Program-made: the position numbers and the translations under genes
Part shown: one piece after another, positions 32,982-41,568 of the stretch
Layout: every line of letters begins with the position of its first letter
Numbering within the stretch: the first letter of the stretch is position 1
From: JAVBMV01 sp031552145
Lineage (GTDB): Bacteria > Myxococcota > Myxococcia > Myxococcales > UBA5297
Reading direction: 5' to 3'
Assembly: GCA_031552145.1 (NCBI GenBank)
Contig: JAVBMV010000008.1
Location: forward strand, 310,001 to 374,000
DNA length: 64,000 nucleotides
Notes under the pieces: model-generated
Databases searched by the model: none
Told to the model about the DNA's origin: nothing
What the model saw: only the letters and a program-made list of their open reading frames with translations

Positions 32982-33779
32982 TCAAACCCCGATCTGCAAA
33001 CCTTGTAGGAACTCGACGAGCGCCGCGGTGAACTCCGACGGCGCCTCGAGGCAAGTCAGGTGGCCGGCTCCAGGGATCAGGCGTTTCGTCCCGTTGGGCA
33101 GCGCCGCGGCCAGAGCCGCGGCCTCCTCGGGCGTCGAGAGCAGATCGGCCTGTCCGGCAATGACGAGCGCGGGGCAGGCGATCTGCCCAAGCAGCGGCGT
33201 GAAGTCGCGCCGCCTTCCCATCGCCCGAAGCGCGTCGGCCGTTCCCTTCGCCGAGTTCTCGGAGATGAGCCGCTCCACCGCGCGGCGGAGCTTCTCGGGA
33301 GCCGCGGCAGAGAGCAGGTTGGGAGCGGTTCGCTCCACCAGCACATCCACTCCCTCCTCTTCAACGGCCCGCGCCATCACCTCGCGCGCACGCCGTGCGT
33401 CTTCGGTGTCGCTCGACGAGCGCGAGCTGGCCAGGACGAAGGCGTCGAGCCGCCCCGGCATCGCGCGCTGCAGCTCGAGCGCGACATAACCCCCCATGGA
33501 GAGGCCGACCAGGGCGCGCACGCGCTCGAGCTCGAGCGCGTCGATGACGGCCAGAACGCTCTCGGCAAAAGCTTCCATGGAGGGCTCGCCCGCCAGCGGC
33601 TGCGATTTACCAAAACCCGGCAGGTCGGGAGCGATGACGCGATAGTTTGTTCTCAAGGAGTCGAGCTGCTCTTTCCAGAGCGCGCTCGAGAGCGGGAAAG
33701 CATGCAGCAGGACGAGAGCCGGACCGCTCCCCTCATCGCGATAGTGAACTCTCGCTCCTCGGTGCGTGAGCATCGGCAT
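32982..33779 (-). CDS. Alpha/beta hydrolase
   Basis: 265 residues of the alpha/beta hydrolase fold. Features are the oxyanion region LVLLHAFPLSSALW, the nucleophile elbow VGLSMGGYVALE (Ser in GLSMGG), and an acid and His near the C-terminus (IAGQADLL and GAGHLTCLEAP). Reactions of close relatives include esterase, enol-lactonase, and BioH-like activities, but the substrate cannot be told. The ATG at 33779 follows GAGGAG by six bases. The gene is divergent from the unknown plus-strand gene at 33906. Confidence 0.87.
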   Translation of the reverse strand: MPMLTHRGARVHYRDEGSGPALVLLHAFPLSSALWKEQLDSLRTNYRVIAPDLPGFGKSQPLAGEPSMEAFAESVLAVIDALELERVRALVGLSMGGYVALELQRAMPGRLDAFVLASSRSSSDTEDARRAREVMARAVEEEGVDVLVERTAPNLLSAAAPEKLRRAVERLISENSAKGTADALRAMGRRRDFTPLLGQIACPALVIAGQADLLSTPEEAAALAAALPNGTKRLIPGAGHLTCLEAPSEFTAALVEFLQGLQIGV

Positions 33780-33905
33780 GACGACTCCTCGGTGATGGGA
33801 TGGACTGACTCTATCACGTTTGCACCCTTGGCACGGTCGCACTGGCGACCCGTGGCGCGAAAGGCTACTCTTCGCGCCCTTCGGGGTGGGGTGAGGAGTG
33901 GAGCG

Positions 33906-34613
33906 GTGGCGAGGAGCGTAGAGGCGATGGCCGCGGAGGGCGGCGTAGCGGTCGAGCCTGGAAGCCTGAGGCATCAAGTGATGCTGACGGCGCAGAAGTT
34001 CAAGAGCAGCTGGGTCGAGCTCGGCTCGCTCTTGGTACGCGTACGGCGCGACGGTGGATGGCGCGACTGGGGCTTCTCTTCCTTCGAGGAGTACTGCACG
34101 AAAGAGCTTCGCCTCAAGCGCCAGACGGCGGAGAAACTGACGGCCTCCTATTCTTTCCTGACGCGCCACGAGCGAGATTTCGCCGATGCCACCATCCAGC
34201 TGCACTCGGAGAGCCCACGCAGCGCGCTCCCCCCGCGCGAGGCCCCTGCCTTCGAGGTCGTGAGCGTCCTGGCGCGCGCCGAAGAGAGCGGCCAGTTGGG
34301 TGAAGAGGACTACCAGGCGCTGCGCGAATCGATCTGGAGCGATGCGCGCCCTCCCGCTCAGGTCGCCAGGGAGCTCTCGAAGCGCTTCCCGCCGCCTGCT
34401 CCGGAGCCCCCCGCTTCCGGCGAGGGGATAGCCCGTTTGGTCCAGTCGGCGAAGCGGCTCGCCCAGGCGCTCTCCTCCTGCGAGGCGATCCCTTCCGCCA
34501 TCGCCGAGCGGGCCGAGGCGCTCCATCAGGACCTGCTAGAGCTGACGCACGCTGGAGCGCGCTCCCACCGACCCACGCTATCGAACAGGCGTTCGACAGG
34601 GCGCAGGCAGTAA
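33906..34613 (+). CDS. Uncharacterised protein with HTH-like region
   Basis: About 235 residues. No family recognised. Its middle part (KFKSSWVELGSLLVRVRRDGGWRDWGFSSFEEYCTKELRLKRQTAEKLTASYSFLTRH) has helix-turn-helix-like spacing and resembles DNA-binding/phage-partition proteins only loosely. The second half holds a Pro-rich linker and an alpha-helical segment with SAKRLAQALSSCEAIPSAIAERAEALHQDL. The GTG at 33906 is chosen because GAGGAG lies 7 bases upstream; an ATG at 33927 is the alternative. A DNA-binding role is suggested weakly. It is followed by clpX but separated by 166 bp with its own hairpin. Confidence 0.6.
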   Translation: MARSVEAMAAEGGVAVEPGSLRHQVMLTAQKFKSSWVELGSLLVRVRRDGGWRDWGFSSFEEYCTKELRLKRQTAEKLTASYSFLTRHERDFADATIQLHSESPRSALPPREAPAFEVVSVLARAEESGQLGEEDYQALRESIWSDARPPAQVARELSKRFPPPAPEPPASGEGIARLVQSAKRLAQALSSCEAIPSAIAERAEALHQDLLELTHAGARSHRPTLSNRRSTGRRQ

Positions 34614-34664
34614 GGGTAGAGAGCGGCTGTCGGTAGAATGGCTAAAATGGAGTAGCTCGATGCA

Positions 34665-34697
34665 CCTCGCCTCACGAAGCGCTACGGAGAGGCGAGG
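34665..34697 (+). other. Inverted repeat upstream of clpX
   Basis: CCTCGCCTC (34665-34673) and GAGGCGAGG (34689-34697) pair perfectly around 15 bases that include AGCGCT. It sits between the unknown gene and clpX, about 80 bases before the clpX start. It may be a weak terminator for the upstream gene, or a leader structure of clpX; no T-run follows. Confidence 0.4.
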
Positions 34698-34779
34698 CTG
34701 AATCCACGAACAGCTGGGAGCCCGGCAGTCGCCTGGACGAGGCTCGAAGCGCGCGCGCGACACACAACGGAGGAACCGC

Positions 34780-36057
34780 TTGAGCAGAAAGTCCGAGCAC
34801 TTCCCGAACCTCTCTTGCTCCTTCTGTGGAAAGGGCCAACGCGAGGTCAAGAAACTCATCGCTGGCCCGACCGTCTATATCTGCGACGAGTGCATCCGGC
34901 TCTGCAATGACATCATCGCGGAGGAGAGTGAGCACGAGCAGAACTTGCCAGCGATGGCGCTGCCCACCCCCGCGGAGATCAAGAGCTTCTTGGATGAATA
35001 CGTCGTTGGGCAACAGGCGGCCAAGAAGGTCCTCTCGGTCGCCGTCTACAATCACTACAAACGCATTCATCAGCGGCGTCCGAAGGGGCCCAGGGCGCAA
35101 GGGAAGAGCCCTCAAGAAGAGGTAGAGCTGGCAAAATCCAACGTCCTCCTCGTGGGCCCCACCGGCTCCGGAAAAACGCTCCTTGCCCAGTCGCTGGCGC
35201 GCTTCCTCAACGTCCCTTTCACGATCGCCGACGCGACCAGTCTGACCGAGGCGGGCTATGTGGGCGAGGATGTCGAGAACATCATCCAGAATCTGCTTCA
35301 TAACGCCGACTACGATGTCGAGAAGTGCAGCCGGGGGATCATCTACGTCGACGAGATCGACAAGATCGCCAGGAAGGGGGATACGCCCTCTCCCACCCGG
35401 GACGTAGGTGGCGAGGGCGTCCAGCAGGCGCTCCTGAAGATCATCGAAGGCACGAAGGCCAACGTCACGCCGCGCGGGGGTAAAAAGTATAACCAGCAGG
35501 AGTTCATCCAGGTCGACACGACCAAGATCCTCTTCATTTGCGGCGGCGCCTTCCATGGAATCGAAGACGCCGTTCGTAGAAGGGTCGGGGTGAAGGGGCT
35601 GGGCTTCGGCGCCAAGGTGGAGCGCAAAGAAGAACGCACCCTGGGTGAGCTCCTCGCGCTGATCGAACCCCAGGATTTGATCAAATATGGAATGATCCCA
35701 GAGTTCGTGGGACGGTTGCCGGTAATCACCACCCTCATGGATTTGAGGGAAGACGATCTGGTTCGAATCTTGACCGAGCCCAAAAACGCCTTGGTGAAGC
35801 AGTACCAGAAGATGTTCGAGATGGAGAAGGTGAAGCTCTCCTTCACCAAAGACTCTCTGAAAGCGATCGCGCGTGAGGCGATGCGTCGCAACTCCGGCGC
35901 GCGCGGACTTCGCGCCATCATGGAGGAGGCGATGCTCGACATCATGTATGACGTGCCCTATCGCGAGGGCATCAAGGAATGCAAGATCACCGAGGGCGTC
36001 ATCTTGCGGGACGAAGAGCCACTCCTCTCCTACGAGAAGGAGAAGCGCCTGGGCTAG
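34780..36057 (+). CDS. clpX: ATP-dependent Clp protease ATP-binding subunit ClpX
   Basis: 425 residues. A zinc-binding domain (Cys13, Cys16, Cys35, Cys38: CSFC and CDEC) is followed by the AAA+ core: Walker A GPTGSGKT (126-133), the substrate-gripping pore loop GYVGEDVE (159 on), Walker B in IIYVDEIDKI and sensor region. ClpX unfolds tagged or specific proteins and passes them to ClpP. No clpP or tig is near it here, unlike the common tig-clpP-clpX order. The start is TTG, set by the strong GGAGG seven bases upstream. A long hairpin lies beyond the stop. Confidence 0.97.
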   Translation: MSRKSEHFPNLSCSFCGKGQREVKKLIAGPTVYICDECIRLCNDIIAEESEHEQNLPAMALPTPAEIKSFLDEYVVGQQAAKKVLSVAVYNHYKRIHQRRPKGPRAQGKSPQEEVELAKSNVLLVGPTGSGKTLLAQSLARFLNVPFTIADATSLTEAGYVGEDVENIIQNLLHNADYDVEKCSRGIIYVDEIDKIARKGDTPSPTRDVGGEGVQQALLKIIEGTKANVTPRGGKKYNQQEFIQVDTTKILFICGGAFHGIEDAVRRRVGVKGLGFGAKVERKEERTLGELLALIEPQDLIKYGMIPEFVGRLPVITTLMDLREDDLVRILTEPKNALVKQYQKMFEMEKVKLSFTKDSLKAIAREAMRRNSGARGLRAIMEEAMLDIMYDVPYREGIKECKITEGVILRDEEPLLSYEKEKRLG

Positions 36058-36114
36058 AGCGTGCGGCAGCTCTGCCGCTGCTCCTCTCCGGCGCAGGCCC
36101 TTCGATACCGACCC

Positions 36115-36158
36115 AATGAAATGGCCCTCACATCGTTCGATGTGAGGGCCATTTCATT
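36115..36158. terminator. Near-perfect 21-bp-arm palindrome (bidirectional terminator)
   Basis: AATGAAATGGCC... (36115-36135) pairs with its exact complement (36138-36158) around a TT loop, giving 21 uninterrupted base pairs. It lies between the convergent clpX and ASH/VWA lipoprotein genes and ends ATTTCATTTA on one side, so it can stop transcription both ways. Confidence 0.85.
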
Positions 36159-36176
36159 TACCGACGTTGCCGTGCG

Positions 36177-39100
36177 CTAGATCTTGCCGCTGCAGGCCGT
36201 CTCGTAGGTGATCTCGACGATCGCACCCGGCATCGGGACTCGCGCCGTCTCGAAGACGATCGAGCCACATTCGCTACGGGTCGAATCGTAGCGCCAGACC
36301 GGCTCACTACCATCGGTCTCGGGCAGCTCCACGCCAGCCACACTCACCTTGATCTTCTTGGAGAGGTCGGGATAGGCGGTGAGCTCGAAGGCGTCGCGCG
36401 GCTGAAGGATCTTCTTGAAGAGCTTCATCAGCGTCTCGCTCCAATCCTGAGTGCAGATGTCGCCGAGCTCGCCCTTGAAGTCGGAGATCATCTTCTTCAC
36501 GCGGGGGTCGCTCGCCGCGGCGGGACCGCCGTCGTAGGTGCAGGTTCCTGGAGAGAAGACCGGGATGATGCCGTGGTAGAAGAAGCGCTCTGTCGGCTTC
36601 AGGCGCTGGAAGAAGATGGCGTACTGGCTCAGCTTGTGTGGCGCCTGGTCGCGGGCATCGGAGATGGTGACCACGTTGAGGAAGGCGTCGGGGCGCAGGA
36701 AGCCCGCGTTATGTGCCCCCTCGCGCGTCATCTCGCTCGAGAGCGCCTGCACGGCAGGATCGATGAGCCACTCGGTACCGCTGCCCTGTATTCCCATCGA
36801 GACCATCGCCGAGAAGAGCCGCTTCTGCTGATCGGCGGGCATCGTCTTCTTCACGATGCGCTCCGAAGGCTTGCCCGACATCGGCCAGAAAGCGCCCTCG
36901 ATGACGCCCGAGCTGCCACCGTTTCCAGCGCCGGGATCGGTCGACACAGCGGCGATGTTGTAGTCGATGGTCTGCGTGGCGGCGTAGGCGATGAAGAGCT
37001 GGAAGTTGGTGGCCAGCTTCTGCTGATAGATGTCCATCGAGCAGCTATTGTCGATCACGAAGAGCAGATCCATCTGGGGCGACGCGTCCTGCTGCGCGCG
37101 ATCGACCTGTTCGGCCTCGACACTGACCTTTCCGCCGACGGGCAGGAAGAGGGAGATCGGTTCACCGCCGTCCTCCACCACCTGAATCTCGACGGTTGTC
37201 GTCTCACTGCCGAGCTCTTCGGCGTGATAGACGAGCGACATGCTCGCCTGCTCGCCTGAGGGCAGCGACTTGTTGGGAGGAGGCTGGCTGACGATCTTGA
37301 AGTGCTCCGAGCTCGAATCGGTCAAGAAGATTCGCTTGATGACCACGTTCTTACCAGTGCACTGGTTGACCATCGTCACGTTGCGGGCGCGTGCGATACA
37401 GCCCAACTTCACCGTGCCGAAATCGATCGCCTGCGGCGTAAAGGCAAGGCAGCTCTTGCCACCGTTACCAACTAGCAATACCGCGTCTTCGGGGGCGCGC
37501 GGCCGGTGCAGCTTGATCGCAACCTTGCCCTCATAGCGCCTCTCGTTGGTCGGGGCAAAGCGCACCCCGATCTTCTTCGTCGTCTTCCCGTCGATGAAAA
37601 AGTTCTCCTCGGCACCGGCGACCAGCTTGTAGACGCCCAGCGCCTTCGTCTTTTCGTCGAGATCGACCGAGTAGATGAGACACTTGGTGTCCACCAGGTT
37701 TTTGATGTCGAAATAGTGAATGGGGCTGGTTCGGGTGGGCTCGACGAAGCCAAAGTCGATCTTGCTCGGCTTGATCTCGACCTCACAAGCATCGAGCTGG
37801 ATCGCTTCGCCCACCAGCTTCACCACATAGTCGCCCTCGTCCGGATCGTTTGAGTAGATATGGAGTTCCGCCTCTTTGCGCCCCAAGCTGGCCAACTCGC
37901 TGGGCGGCTCGAACATCACCTCGAGCAGCAGAGACTTATTCGCCTCGAGGCCGACTGAGTCGGTATAGCCCGAATCCTCGGGAGGCCAGGTCACGATCTT
38001 GAAATCGGGGGAGGGCGTTCCATCGGCCAGCTTGATCTCCGGCGCCGTCGCCTTGGCATTCGAGCAGTCCTTGTCGACACAGAGGCGGAAGCGGAGGTTG
38101 TCGAGGTTGGTCCCAGCGACGTTCGTGCCCACGTTGGTGATGACGATCGTCTTGACCAGCGACGAGCCAAGGGCCACGGCGTTGAAGTTGAGTTCAGCCG
38201 TCGGGGTCGTCTTGATGTCGGGACCGCCGCCGACGCCGTGCAGCTTGATGTTGGCCGTCGCGATCTTGGCGTCGTCCGTCGTGAGCTGCAGCCCCGCCTC
38301 ATGAATACCGGTGATGCCAAGGAAGTCGGGCTCGCCGGTGGCATGTTCAGGATTGTGTCCGGGCCGGAAGGCCAGCCTGTAGGTCACGATAGAGCGATCG
38401 GCGGGGACCTCGACCTGCTGGTTGAAGCCCAGCTCTCCCTCGCCGAGCTCGACGCCATTGGCGGAGACGATCCAGAAGGGCGTATAGGGGCTGATCTTCG
38501 TCGATGAAGGCTTGAGGAGATGGATACCCTCGAAGCTGATATTGATCGGCGTGGAGCCGATGTTCTGGAAGGTGAGCTCCCTGATGGCGATATCGCCCGG
38601 GTTCACATAGGAGAACTCGACCGTCTGTTCAAAGATCAGGTTGTACTCGACGCCCTTACCCACCAGCGTGATCTCGTTGAGATTGCACCAGCTCGGGCCC
38701 TTGATCGGCAGGAAGCCCTGATAGGACTCATACGAAGGAGGATTGAAGGCGACGCCCACGTCGACCGACCCACCCGCGGGCACGGTGAATGGCTGCGCCT
38801 GCGCGGCGTCGTGGAGAGAGAAAGCGCCGGAGCCGAGCTCGATCTCACCCAGGTTCACTTCCCAATCGAGCGAAGAGCCATTGCTGATGGTGAACTTCTT
38901 GACGAAGGTGGTCTTCGTCGCCGAGCTGCCAAAGTCGATCTCGCTCTCCTTCTCGTCGGGCAGCGCGATGCTGCACTTGCCGTCGACAGCCAATCCTTTC
39001 AGATTGAGCGTGAGCAGCGGCTTGCCGTTCGAGTCGGTATCGATGAGGAGGGTGTCGGTCTGCTCCCCAGGGGTGCGCGGCGAGAAGACGATCTTGACCG

Positions 39101-39416
39101 CCCGGGTCTCGCCCTTGGGCAGCGGAGAGGGGACGGCAAGGTCGACCTGGAAGGGGCCCTCCTGGACAAAGCGAGCGTTGAGCACCCGGGCGTCGACATT
39201 GCTTCGGTTGGCAATGACAATGGTGATCTCGGAGGAGCTTTCGACCAACGTCTGAGGAAACTCGAGGGTCGCCTCGACGCTCTCGCTCCCAGCGCTGACG
39301 AGCACAGGAGACGAGTCAACCGTCATAGGTGGCGCAGGGTCTCTACAGGACGATGCGAGAAAAAGGGCACTCACACCCAACACACACATCAACCGCCATC
39401 TTGCATGTAGCATCAT
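36177..39416 (-). CDS. Large lipoprotein with ASH/choice-of-anchor D and VWA domains
   Basis: 1079 residues. The signal peptide has a lipobox-like LFLASSC. Repeated domains (about 40-760) follow the ASPM/SPD-2/Hydin pattern (e.g. LTLNLKGLAVDGKCSI, IDFGSSATKTTFVKKFTISNGSS, IDFGFVEPTRTSPIHYFDIKN, IDFGTVKLGCIARARNVTMVN), each opening with a conserved IDFG. The C-terminal third carries a von Willebrand A domain with MDLLFVIDNSCSMDI, resembling the MIDAS DxSxS site. The protein is probably outer-membrane anchored and acts in adhesion or surface assembly. It is monocistronic. ATG 39416 is chosen for GGAG upstream; a GTG at 39428 exists. Function is inferred from domains. Confidence 0.85.
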   Translation of the reverse strand: MMLHARWRLMCVLGVSALFLASSCRDPAPPMTVDSSPVLVSAGSESVEATLEFPQTLVESSSEITIVIANRSNVDARVLNARFVQEGPFQVDLAVPSPLPKGETRAVKIVFSPRTPGEQTDTLLIDTDSNGKPLLTLNLKGLAVDGKCSIALPDEKESEIDFGSSATKTTFVKKFTISNGSSLDWEVNLGEIELGSGAFSLHDAAQAQPFTVPAGGSVDVGVAFNPPSYESYQGFLPIKGPSWCNLNEITLVGKGVEYNLIFEQTVEFSYVNPGDIAIRELTFQNIGSTPINISFEGIHLLKPSSTKISPYTPFWIVSANGVELGEGELGFNQQVEVPADRSIVTYRLAFRPGHNPEHATGEPDFLGITGIHEAGLQLTTDDAKIATANIKLHGVGGGPDIKTTPTAELNFNAVALGSSLVKTIVITNVGTNVAGTNLDNLRFRLCVDKDCSNAKATAPEIKLADGTPSPDFKIVTWPPEDSGYTDSVGLEANKSLLLEVMFEPPSELASLGRKEAELHIYSNDPDEGDYVVKLVGEAIQLDACEVEIKPSKIDFGFVEPTRTSPIHYFDIKNLVDTKCLIYSVDLDEKTKALGVYKLVAGAEENFFIDGKTTKKIGVRFAPTNERRYEGKVAIKLHRPRAPEDAVLLVGNGGKSCLAFTPQAIDFGTVKLGCIARARNVTMVNQCTGKNVVIKRIFLTDSSSEHFKIVSQPPPNKSLPSGEQASMSLVYHAEELGSETTTVEIQVVEDGGEPISLFLPVGGKVSVEAEQVDRAQQDASPQMDLLFVIDNSCSMDIYQQKLATNFQLFIAYAATQTIDYNIAAVSTDPGAGNGGSSGVIEGAFWPMSGKPSERIVKKTMPADQQKRLFSAMVSMGIQGSGTEWLIDPAVQALSSEMTREGAHNAGFLRPDAFLNVVTISDARDQAPHKLSQYAIFFQRLKPTERFFYHGIIPVFSPGTCTYDGGPAAASDPRVKKMISDFKGELGDICTQDWSETLMKLFKKILQPRDAFELTAYPDLSKKIKVSVAGVELPETDGSEPVWRYDSTRSECGSIVFETARVPMPGAIVEITYETACSGKI

Positions 39417-39504
39417 CACACACTCCACTCAAAGTGCTGCACACGGCCGGCCCAACTGTCCCATCTTCCTACATCCCCTAGCGGCGCGCAAGAGCCACCG
39501 CCGC

Positions 39505-40245
39505 TCACCTGGGAGCGGCGTCGAGCGGGCCCGCCTCTCTTCGCGGCTCGAGCGCCTCTAGCAGTAGCCGCTCTATCTCGGCCTGCAATGCCGCGACCGC
39601 CGTCCCGCGCGCCTCGCTCGAGTCGGCTGGAGGGGCGATCGGCGCTCCGATCAGGACTTTGACCTGTCCTGGAGTCACTCTGAAGGAGTGCTTTGGAAGA
39701 ATCGACGCCGTGCCCACGACCGCTACTGGAACCAGTTGGTATCCAAGCAGGGCAGCAGTAGCGGCACAGCCCTTTCTGAAGGGCAGCAGCGCCTCCGAGG
39801 TCGAGCGCGTCCCTTCGGGGAAGAAGAGTAGCGATGCCGTGAGGCCGCCGGTGGTTTTGGCACGGAGCGTCCTCCGAGCCGCCTCGGGATCGCCTCGATC
39901 GATCGTGATGGTACCGGCGCCCTCCATGGCTCTACCGAAGAACGGGATCCTTCGGAGCTCCTTTTTTGCGACGAAGCGCAGTGGGAACGGGAGCGCGCGG
40001 ACGATGGCGGGGATATCGATGAGGCTCCTGTGGTTTGCCGCGAAGACGTAGGAGCGCGAAGGATCGAGCCGCTCCGCCCCCTCTACTCTGAGCGTCACGC
40101 CACAGGCCCTGTTGACGGCGCGGCTCCAGCCTCGCATCAGCCAAGGGCCTATCCGAGGATAGAAGAGGCCGCCGAGGATGGCCGCCACGCCGAAGAAGAG
40201 AGTCGCAAAGAGTACGCCCGTAATGGCCAAGACCGACCTGAACAC
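39505..40245 (-). CDS. plsC: 1-acyl-sn-glycerol-3-phosphate acyltransferase (PlsC family)
   Basis: 246 residues. It has the acyltransferase catalytic HX4D motif in NHRSLIDIP and the phosphate-binding LFFPEGTRSTSEALLPF, with an N-terminal hydrophobic anchor (LAITGVLFATLFFGVAAIL). These enzymes acylate lysophosphatidate at the inner membrane to make phosphatidate. The GTG start follows the stop of the upstream BtaA-like gene by 4 bases, hence they are translationally linked. Pairing with a BtaA-type gene suggests a role in assembling a special glycerolipid. Confidence 0.87.
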   Translation of the reverse strand: MFRSVLAITGVLFATLFFGVAAILGGLFYPRIGPWLMRGWSRAVNRACGVTLRVEGAERLDPSRSYVFAANHRSLIDIPAIVRALPFPLRFVAKKELRRIPFFGRAMEGAGTITIDRGDPEAARRTLRAKTTGGLTASLLFFPEGTRSTSEALLPFRKGCAATAALLGYQLVPVAVVGTASILPKHSFRVTPGQVKVLIGAPIAPPADSSEARGTAVAALQAEIERLLLEALEPRREAGPLDAAPR

Positions 40246-40249
40246 CGCC

Positions 40250-41347
40250 TCACGCTCGCTTTCCAACCCGGATGGCCGAATAGAAGAAGCTCCGGTCCAT
40301 GGCTCCCAGCTCGCGCTCGAGGGCAGGGTCGAAGTCGAGCTGACTGGTCCAGAGTCTTGGCAGGGGCCGGACGTTATTGAGCTGCCGCACGAGGAGCATT
40401 CCGCCGGGCGCCAAGTTGGCCAAGACGGGCTCCGCGAGCTCTTCGGCGCCGCGCTCATCCGACCAGTCGAGAATATTGGAGAGCTGGATGAGGTGGTACG
40501 GGCCGGGATGCTCAGTCAGTATCTGCGCGACGCTTCCGGTGAAGCAGCGCACCTTCGAGACGTTCTGCGCCAGCGCATCATAGCGCGCATGGAGCAGGTA
40601 GTCGGGGAGCGAGAGCTCGGCGTCCAGCTGTCCGTAGCGCCCGCGCACGATGTGAGAAAGATAGGGGTTCGAGGCTCTGTCGAGCCGCCTGAGCGCCATC
40701 TCGAAACGAGCCTGGAAATACCGAGGAAAGCTTCCCGGCGGAGCGTGCTGGAGCGCCTCGGGACCAAAGAGCGCCGTCAGCAAGTTTTGATGAAAAAAGA
40801 GGTCGAAGGAGATCGGCCAGAGTTCCGAACCGAGCAAGCGGCCGAGCTCGACGGAAGGGGAGTCGAAGAGCGCTGCGAGCTCCTCTCGAGGCATGACGAA
40901 CGACTCGACGAAGTGGCGCCAGCCCGCGAAGAGGCGCTCGAAGGTGCCCGCGTCGAAGGCGCCAGCAGCAAAGAAGCCGCGGTTCTCCTTGAAATAGGCG
41001 CGATCGGGTTCATCGAGGTGCTCGACGACCTTCGCGAGCAGATTGGCTCTGGAGGGCGCATCGAACTGAGAGATCCCCGTGGCGCGGCAGAAGTCGCGCC
41101 TCGAAAGATGCTTGGCGGCGGCCAACTTGAAGCGGGTCCAACTGGTCTGCGCGGCATCGATGTCGGCGCCGATGAGCTCGGCGACGTCGCGCCTGGCGGC
41201 AAGCTGCAGCAAGGTGCAGCCTCCAGCCGAGATGGCGAAGAGGCGCTTCTCATCGCCGGGAATCCACGAGAGCAGGTGCTCTTCGAGGCGAGGATCTTCT
41301 CTCTGGACGGAAAACTTTAGCGGAGACCCCAAATTAGGGTTCGGCAT
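40250..41347 (-). CDS. BtaA-like (DUF3419) aminocarboxypropyl transferase
   Basis: 365 residues matching the DUF3419/BtaA family: FSVQREDPRLEEHLL, then LFAISAGGCTLLQLAARRDVAELIGADIDAAQ, a SAM-binding glycine-rich block unlike a usual methyltransferase, then SNILDWSDERGAEELAEPVLANLAPGGMLLVRQLNN. BtaA moves the aminocarboxypropyl group of SAM to diacylglycerol, the first step of betaine lipid (DGTS) synthesis. No btaB methyltransferase gene lies next to it, so the product may stay unmethylated (homoserine lipid), or BtaB is elsewhere. The start has AGGAG six bases upstream. It overlaps the downstream plsC gene region by a shared short junction. Confidence 0.8.
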   Translation of the reverse strand: MPNPNLGSPLKFSVQREDPRLEEHLLSWIPGDEKRLFAISAGGCTLLQLAARRDVAELIGADIDAAQTSWTRFKLAAAKHLSRRDFCRATGISQFDAPSRANLLAKVVEHLDEPDRAYFKENRGFFAAGAFDAGTFERLFAGWRHFVESFVMPREELAALFDSPSVELGRLLGSELWPISFDLFFHQNLLTALFGPEALQHAPPGSFPRYFQARFEMALRRLDRASNPYLSHIVRGRYGQLDAELSLPDYLLHARYDALAQNVSKVRCFTGSVAQILTEHPGPYHLIQLSNILDWSDERGAEELAEPVLANLAPGGMLLVRQLNNVRPLPRLWTSQLDFDPALERELGAMDRSFFYSAIRVGKRA

Positions 41348-41568
41348 ATAGACTCCTGGAGCAGCGGCACGCTCCGGCAGCGGGCCGCTCGAACGGCGCC
41401 ATCTTCAAGGATCGGCGGGGCCGGAGGCAAGGCGAAGATGCGCGGCGGAAGCGTAGCGGCCTGACCCGGCCGGCGCAGGAGCAACGTCACCTCTCGATAC
41501 GTCACATAATGCGCCTTATGGGCGTCATTTCTCGAGCAGCGGGGTGCTGATTCTGGCATTCTGAGTCG

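Noticed and set aside
33780..33905. Sigma-54 type promoter (TGGCACG) upstream of the 33906 gene
   Set aside because: The -24 half is present but the -12 TTGC element is missing at the right spacing.
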